Shown piece by piece: positions 7,194-11,271 of a DNA stretch of 11,271 bases. The notes below the pieces were generated by a model. It searched no databases. It saw nothing but the letters and a program-made list of their open reading frames with translations, and had not been told where the DNA came from. This DNA comes from Savagea sp. (lineage in GTDB: Bacteria; Bacillota; Bacilli; Bacillales_A; Planococcaceae), in assembly GCA_030146155.1 (NCBI GenBank), contig JASLCF010000095.1, positions 1-11,271 on the forward strand. Direction: 5' to 3'. Numbering within the stretch: position 1 is the first letter of the stretch; each line of letters begins with the position of its first letter. The translations under genes and the position numbers were made by a program.

Positions 7194-8252
7194 ATGCAAA
7201 AGCGAATTACAGTAGTAGCTGGAGATGGTATTGGTCCAGAAGTAACAAAAGAAGCAGTTCGTGTGTTAGAGGCAGTAGCGGACAAATTTGGTCATCGTTT
7301 TACTTTTGATGAACAACTGATCGGAGGGGCTGCGATTGATGCGACAGGAGAGCCTTTACCAGCAGCGACCATTGAAAGTTGTAAACAAAGTGATGCGATT
7401 TTATTAGGCGCAGTCGGTGGACCAAAATGGGATCAAATAGAAGTAAGTAAACGTCCAGAGCGTGGTTTATTGGCGATTCGCAAAGAGTTTGACTTATTTT
7501 CAAACCTTCGCCCAGTGAAAGCTGTTGAAACCTTGATTCAAGCTTCACCTTTAAAGGAAGAAATCGCAAAAGATGTGGATTTAATGATCGTTCGTGAATT
7601 AACAGGAGGACTTTATTTTGGTACACCTAGTTTTCACGACGAGGAACAGGCAGTTGATACGTTACAATACAGCAGAGAAGAGATTGAACGCATCGTAGAA
7701 AATGCATTTGAAATTGCGATGAAACGTTCGAAAAGGCTGACATCTGTAGATAAAGCGAACGTACTTTCGTCTAGTCGGCTCTGGCGTCAAATTGTAGAAG
7801 AGAAAAAAGTGAATTATCCAGAAGTTGAGGTGCACCATCAATTGGTAGACTCGGTAGCAATGAGTCTAATTACAAATCCAAAAGCTTTTGATGTAGTGGT
7901 GACTGAAAATATGTTTGGAGATATCCTAAGTGACGAGGCGTCTGTCATTACTGGTTCTCTCGGTTTACTGCCATCAGCGAGTATGAACGGGGACGGCTTT
8001 GGCCTCTATGAACCTGTTCATGGATCGGCTCCTGATATTGCAGGACAAGGGAAAGCTAATCCAGCAGCAACAATTTTATCTGCTGCGATGATGCTCACGT
8101 ATTCATTTGGGTTATTAGAAGAAGCGCAAGCAATTGAAGATGCAGTCTATGGTACTTTCAATGACGGCTTATTCACGAGTGATTTACAGCGTTCTGGTAA
8201 TGGAATGACAACAACTGAATGGACAGATGAAGTCATTAAACGGTTGAAATAA
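7194..8252 (+). CDS. leuB: 3-Isopropylmalate dehydrogenase
   Basis: Oxidatively decarboxylates 3-isopropylmalate to 2-ketoisocaproate with NAD. At 352 residues it has a complete beta-decarboxylating dehydrogenase fold. All active-site residues are present with a constant +2 offset from the Thermus enzyme: Arg96, Arg106, Arg134, Tyr141, Lys187, Asp219, Asp243 and Asp247. The ERGLLAIRKEFDLFSNLRP segment (90-108) identifies isopropylmalate rather than isocitrate dehydrogenase. VHGSAPDIAGQGKANP (275-290) is the cofactor-binding signature. The start follows a G-rich ribosome binding site (AGGGGGA, 7181-7187) that overlaps the leuA stop codon, with 6 nt spacing, so the two genes are tightly linked. 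A hairpin with a T-rich tail follows the stop. Confidence 0.97.
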   Translation: MQKRITVVAGDGIGPEVTKEAVRVLEAVADKFGHRFTFDEQLIGGAAIDATGEPLPAATIESCKQSDAILLGAVGGPKWDQIEVSKRPERGLLAIRKEFDLFSNLRPVKAVETLIQASPLKEEIAKDVDLMIVRELTGGLYFGTPSFHDEEQAVDTLQYSREEIERIVENAFEIAMKRSKRLTSVDKANVLSSSRLWRQIVEEKKVNYPEVEVHHQLVDSVAMSLITNPKAFDVVVTENMFGDILSDEASVITGSLGLLPSASMNGDGFGLYEPVHGSAPDIAGQGKANPAATILSAAMMLTYSFGLLEEAQAIEDAVYGTFNDGLFTSDLQRSGNGMTTTEWTDEVIKRLK

Positions 8253-8257
8253 TAGGA

Positions 8258-8290
8258 AAGATGCTCAAACTTGTTTGGGCATTTTCTTTT
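8258..8290 (+). terminator. Hairpin with T-rich tail between leuB and leuC
   Basis: atgctcaaa (8261-8269) pairs with tttgggcat (8274-8282) around a CTTG loop, with one G-T wobble; the stem can extend to 8258/8285 and is followed by ttttctttt. It looks like a modest intrinsic terminator. Because leuC and leuD belong to the same pathway, it may terminate only part of the transcripts, or mark an mRNA processing or stability boundary. No convincing promoter is visible between it and leuC. Confidence 0.6.
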
Positions 8291-8342
8291 ACCCCTCACG
8301 TAGTGATAAAACAATGAATGAAGAATGGAAGGAGTTTTACAT

Positions 8343-9761
8343 ATGCCAAAAACAATTATTGAAAAAGTATGGGATCGCCATGTGGTTCGAGAAGAAGAGG
8401 GGAAGCCCGATTTACTTTATATTGATTTACATTTAATTCATGAGGTTACATCTCCTCAAGCTTTTGAAGGATTACGCATTGCAGGACGTAAAGTACGTCG
8501 TCCCGATTTAACTTTTGCAACAATGGACCATAATATTCCTACTAAAAACTTACCGACAATTGTTGATCCAATTGCACGTAAACAAGTAGAGACACTTGTA
8601 GATAATTGTAAGGAGTTCGGAATTACACTTGCAGATTTATATCATCCAGATCAAGGGATTGTGCATATTATCGGGCCAGAACTTGGACTCACACTACCGG
8701 GTAAAACGATTGTTTGTGGAGACAGCCATACCTCTACACATGGTGCATTTGGTGCCATTGCTTTCGGAATTGGAACGAGCGAAGTAGAACATGTGTTTTC
8801 TACACAAACACTATGGCAAGCAAAACCTAAAACGATGGAAGTACGTGTGAATGGTCAACTCGGTCACGGGGTTGCAGCGAAGGATATTATACTCGCAATT
8901 ATCGCAAAATTCGGAATTGATGTAGGAACAGGTCATATCATTGAGTTTACAGGTGAAGCGATTCGTCATTTAACAATGGAAGAGCGTATGACGGTCTGTA
9001 ATATGTCAATTGAAGCTGGAGCTAAAGCAGGATTAATCAGTCCAGATGAAACGACATTCAATTATATTAAAGGACGTAAATATGCTCCACAAGGGGATGC
9101 ATTTGAGTCGGCAGTAGCAGATTGGCAATCTCTCGCAACAGATGAAGGTGCAGTTTACGACACAGTTATCGAAATCAATGCAGATGAAATTGAACCCATT
9201 GTGACTTACGGAACAAATCCTTCAATGGGAACAACTGTGAACAATACAGTTCCGACTGTGGACGACTTTACTTCTGAAACCGATAAAGAAGCCTTAGTGA
9301 AAGCTTTAGCTTATATGGATTTAGAGCAAGGTCAACCGATTACATCTATCGAGATTCAACATGCGTTTATTGGCTCATGTACAAATGCTCGTCTATCTGA
9401 CTTAAGAGCCGCAGCAGCAGTTGCAAAGGGGCGTAAAGTGCATCCAAATGTTACAGCGATTATCGTGCCAGGCTCACGCACGGTAAAAGCGCAAGCCGAA
9501 GAAGAAGGCTTAGATCAAATTTTCTTAGAGGCAGGCTTTGAGTGGCGTGATGCGGGATGTAGTATGTGTTTAGCAATGAATGATGACTTTATTCCTGTAG
9601 GAGAACGCTGTGCATCCACATCTAACCGTAACTTTGAAGGGCGACAAGGAAAAGGTTCACGTACGCATTTAGTCAGCCCTGCAATGGCAGCAGCAGCAGC
9701 GATTAAAGGTCATTTTGTAGACGTTAGAGAAATGATGAAGGAAGAGGAGGCGTTAGTATGA
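8343..9761 (+). CDS. leuC: 3-Isopropylmalate dehydratase, large subunit
   Basis: With LeuD it isomerises 2-isopropylmalate to 3-isopropylmalate; a [4Fe-4S] enzyme of the aconitase family. 472 residues from the chosen start. Cluster ligands are Cys346 (GSCTNAR) and Cys406 and Cys409 (AGCSMC), at the spacing seen in E. coli LeuC. Also visible are ATMDHNIPT (59-67), CGDSHTSTHGAFG (125-137) and SNRNFEGRQG (427-436). ATG 8325 is in frame, but it would place the ribosome binding site AAGGAG (8329-8334) inside the gene. ATG 8343, 8 nt downstream of that site, gives MPKTIIEKVWD, the usual family N-terminus. The 90-nt gap from leuB is the longest within the leu genes and holds a hairpin. The stop overlaps the leuD start by 4 bases. 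Confidence 0.97.
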   Translation: MPKTIIEKVWDRHVVREEEGKPDLLYIDLHLIHEVTSPQAFEGLRIAGRKVRRPDLTFATMDHNIPTKNLPTIVDPIARKQVETLVDNCKEFGITLADLYHPDQGIVHIIGPELGLTLPGKTIVCGDSHTSTHGAFGAIAFGIGTSEVEHVFSTQTLWQAKPKTMEVRVNGQLGHGVAAKDIILAIIAKFGIDVGTGHIIEFTGEAIRHLTMEERMTVCNMSIEAGAKAGLISPDETTFNYIKGRKYAPQGDAFESAVADWQSLATDEGAVYDTVIEINADEIEPIVTYGTNPSMGTTVNNTVPTVDDFTSETDKEALVKALAYMDLEQGQPITSIEIQHAFIGSCTNARLSDLRAAAAVAKGRKVHPNVTAIIVPGSRTVKAQAEEEGLDQIFLEAGFEWRDAGCSMCLAMNDDFIPVGERCASTSNRNFEGRQGKGSRTHLVSPAMAAAAAIKGHFVDVREMMKEEEALV

Positions 9762-10354
9762 AACCCATTCAAGTTGTAACAAGCAAAGTAACCCCACTGG
9801 ACCGAAAAAACGTCGATACGGACCAAATTATTTCTAAAGAATTTTTAACGAGAATTGAACGGACAGGGTTTGGCCAATTTGTTTTCTATCATTGGCGTTT
9901 TGATAAAGACGGGAATGTAGATGAATCATTCATTTTAAATGAACCCCGTTTCAAAGACTCATCGATTCTTGTTGCTAACGAAAACTTCGGTTGTGGTTCA
10001 TCGCGTGAACACGCACCTTGGGCTATTCAAGACTATGGATTTGATGTCGTGATTGCTTCAAGCTTTGCTGATATTTTCCGCAACAACTGTTATAAAAATG
10101 GTGTGTTGCCGATTATTTTACAGCCAGACGAAGTACGTGCACTGCTAGATAAAGGCATGGCAGCTGGAGAATACGAGGTCACCATTGATTTAGAACAACA
10201 AACAGTCACAGGTGAAGACGGTGTGGTCTACACATTTGAAATAGACGACTACAATAAAACGATGATTTTAAACGGCTGGGATGAAATTTCTCTAACGCTT
10301 GAATACGAAGCGGATATCACAGCCTTCGAAGAAAAACAACGCGTATATGAATAA
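9758..10354 (+). CDS. leuD: 3-Isopropylmalate dehydratase, small subunit
   Basis: Supplies the swivelling small domain that completes the LeuC active site. The 198-residue length is normal for the stand-alone bacterial subunit. The signature NFGCGSSREHAPWA runs over 76-89, and the substrate-specificity region near the N-terminus begins VTPLDRKNVDTDQIISKEFL (11-30). The start is coupled to leuC through an ATGA overlap, with a consensus AGGAGG at 9745-9750, 7 nt upstream. The overlap fits equimolar assembly of the LeuCD heterodimer. It is the last gene of the operon; no ilvA follows, unlike the Staphylococcus arrangement as I recall it. Confidence 0.97.
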   Translation: MKPIQVVTSKVTPLDRKNVDTDQIISKEFLTRIERTGFGQFVFYHWRFDKDGNVDESFILNEPRFKDSSILVANENFGCGSSREHAPWAIQDYGFDVVIASSFADIFRNNCYKNGVLPIILQPDEVRALLDKGMAAGEYEVTIDLEQQTVTGEDGVVYTFEIDDYNKTMILNGWDEISLTLEYEADITAFEEKQRVYE

Positions 10355-10367
10355 ACGCTTATGACCT

Positions 10368-10407
10368 AAAAACGTCTGAGGATGCACTACTTCCCCAGAC
10401 GTTTTTT
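10368..10407 (+). terminator. Intrinsic terminator of the operon
   Basis: aaaaacgtctg (10368-10378) pairs perfectly with cagacgttttt (10396-10406). A further GG/CC pairing is possible above this stem, around an A/C-rich loop, and the 3' arm ends in six T residues (10402-10407). It lies 13 nt after the leuD stop. The stem is nearly symmetrical with A and T runs on both sides, so it could also work on the minus strand. Confidence 0.9.
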
Positions 10408-10550
10408 GTGGTTTCAACACGAATACTCATCTACAACACTTTTGAATAACAAAATTGTTTAGAAAGTGTGGATAGATGAAATCATGTTAAGCATTTGTGG
10501 TGCGATCTGCAAACAGATTAAAAGTAAATATTGCTACTCATCCACTCGCC
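10408..10550. other. Intergenic stretch with nothing recognisable
   Basis: A/T-rich sequence between the operon terminator and the first repeat unit. No ribosome-binding-site-led reading frame, RNA gene or strong promoter is evident. It may be further decayed repeat sequence, but I could not align it. Confidence 0.5.
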
Positions 10551-10763
10551 ACTATTAATAGGTCAACACTCGATCTTCACAATATTCAAAAGCTAACTCC
10601 AACCCACGGCTAACTTGAGAACTGATTGCAGAGATAAGTTTGAATGTTGAACAGGCGATATAAAGTGGCTAGTCACGCTCTGAGCGGTGTGAATGGATGG
10701 AATTGTGTTGCGTGCTTTTTGTTTTCTTTCAAGAAATTGAAAAATCGTATTGTTATTCATCTT
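10551..10763 (+). repeat. Degenerate tandem repeat, unit 1 (core-deleted)
   Basis: About 213 bp. It opens with a ctattaa...ttcacaatattcaaaagctaac segment that corresponds to 10768-10815. It then jumps directly to ccaacccacg...gaactgatt..gagataag (10599-10638), which matches 10971-11011 at an offset of 373. It ends with atggaattgtgttgcgtgc (10697-10715), matching 11109-11126 at an offset of 412. The GC-rich core found in unit 2 (10821-10970) is missing. The short reading frame 10644-10865 runs across repeat boundaries and has no ribosome binding site, so it is not a gene. Confidence 0.7.
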
Positions 10764-11176
10764 ATTCTATTAACTGAACTGATACTGTTTGATTTTCACA
10801 ACATTAAAAAGCCAACATCTTGCTTGGAGTGCAGGCATCGACTCAAGCAGGATTTAGCGGATTAGGCGATACCCCGCAGACGTTAATGCTCTATATCGAA
10901 CCATGTTATACTGTCGAGGAGGATTGCCATCCGCCCTGCTGAACGCGTATGCCGAAACGGAAAGCAACTTCCAAACCCACGCCGAACTTGCGAACTGATT
11001 GTCGAGATAAGATAGAGAATTGTACAAGCTGAATAAAGTAGCCAGGCACATTTAATATTGAGATTGATTTAGTCAGTTTGATAGCATATATATTTAACAA
11101 ATAAGAAGATGGAATGGTATCGCGTGCTTGGGGGTCTTTCTTTCAATTGATTAATAGAAGAAACTAATCACTTTAC
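10764..11176 (+). repeat. Degenerate tandem repeat, unit 2 (most complete)
   Basis: About 413 bp. It has an A/T-rich head (10764-10820), a GC-richer core (10821-10970) and a tail (10971-11176) that parallels unit 1. The core opens with tgcttggagtgcaggcatcg and actcaagcagg, in which TGCTTG-g-AGT and ACT-CAAGCA can pair as a hairpin (10821-10849). Further on it contains accccgcagacg, gaggagg, ccgccc and cggaaagc. These blocks recall, from general familiarity, the widely dispersed intergenic repeats of Bacillaceae and Planococcaceae (gactcctgcggg...accccgcag...gaggagg...ccgcggaaagc). Short frames on either strand have no ribosome binding site and are not called as genes. Confidence 0.7.
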
Positions 11177-11271
11177 TACTCTATTAGTTAACAGGTTGCT
11201 GCTGTATCTTCATAAGGTTTTAAAGACAAACACTTTGCTTGAAGTGCAGGCATCGACTCAAGCAGGATTTA
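11177..11271 (+). repeat. Degenerate tandem repeat, unit 3 (cut by window end)
   Basis: The head (ctattag...ttcataaggttttaaagac) parallels 10768-10812. From 11236 the core begins: tgcttgaagtgcaggcatcg and actcaagcaggattta are identical to 10821-10857 apart from one base (offset 415). That near-identity stands out against the divergence elsewhere and suggests selection on, or recent exchange of, this 37-bp stretch. Confidence 0.75.

Noticed and set aside
10644..10865. 73-codon plus-strand reading frame downstream of the operon
   Set aside because: No ribosome binding site, no recognisable protein features, and it spans the junction between two units of a degenerate repeat.
10854..11100. Two overlapping minus-strand reading frames of about 65 codons
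   Set aside because: Both lie in repeat unit 2, lack ribosome binding sites and read through diverged repeat modules; chance frames are the simplest explanation.
10551..11271. CRISPR array
   Set aside because: The recurring segments are long, diverged and spaced by more than 200 bp. They lack short identical repeats with regular unique spacers, and no cas genes are present.

Overview
The window is a complete, intact branched-chain amino acid biosynthesis cluster from a low-GC Bacillota. Gene order (ilvD-ilvB-ilvH-ilvC-leuA-leuB-leuC-leuD), AGGAGG-like ribosome binding sites, a sigma-A-type promoter, a cre-like CcpA site, CodY-like sequences and a T-box leader all point to Bacillales. From general familiarity I would guess a Planococcaceae or Staphylococcus-like relative, but genus cannot be fixed from the sequence alone. 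All genes are on the plus strand and none appears broken.

Layout: 1-62 is probably the edge of a degenerate repeat in minus orientation. 63-322 is the control region of the operon: a cre-like site, a palindrome, two weak CodY-like sites and a near-consensus promoter (TTGACG, 17 nt, TATGAT). ilvD follows (323-1990). A full T-box leader, with Stem I, two further hairpins, an antiterminator and a terminator, lies between ilvD and ilvB (about 1998-2277). Next come ilvB (corrected start 2318), ilvH (4-base overlap), ilvC (likely start 4612), leuA and leuB. A hairpin with a T-rich tail follows leuB, then leuC (corrected start 8343) and leuD (4-base overlap). A strong intrinsic terminator (10368-10407) closes the operon. 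The last 860 or so bases hold no credible gene. They are filled by about three diverged copies of a 210-415 bp tandem repeat.

How the genes work together: IlvB/IlvH (acetohydroxyacid synthase), IlvC and IlvD form the common path from pyruvate (or pyruvate plus 2-ketobutyrate) to 2-ketoisovalerate (valine) or 2-keto-3-methylvalerate (isoleucine). LeuA, LeuC/LeuD and LeuB turn 2-ketoisovalerate into 2-ketoisocaproate, the leucine precursor. Threonine deaminase (ilvA) and a branched-chain aminotransferase are not in the window.

The main point of interest is regulatory architecture, not a new system. The globally regulated promoter lies before ilvD, whereas the tRNA-sensing T-box lies after it. 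ilvD should therefore escape T-box control while the other seven genes are under it. The T-box specifier reads best as AUC (isoleucine). I found no undescribed defence, mobile or signalling system here.
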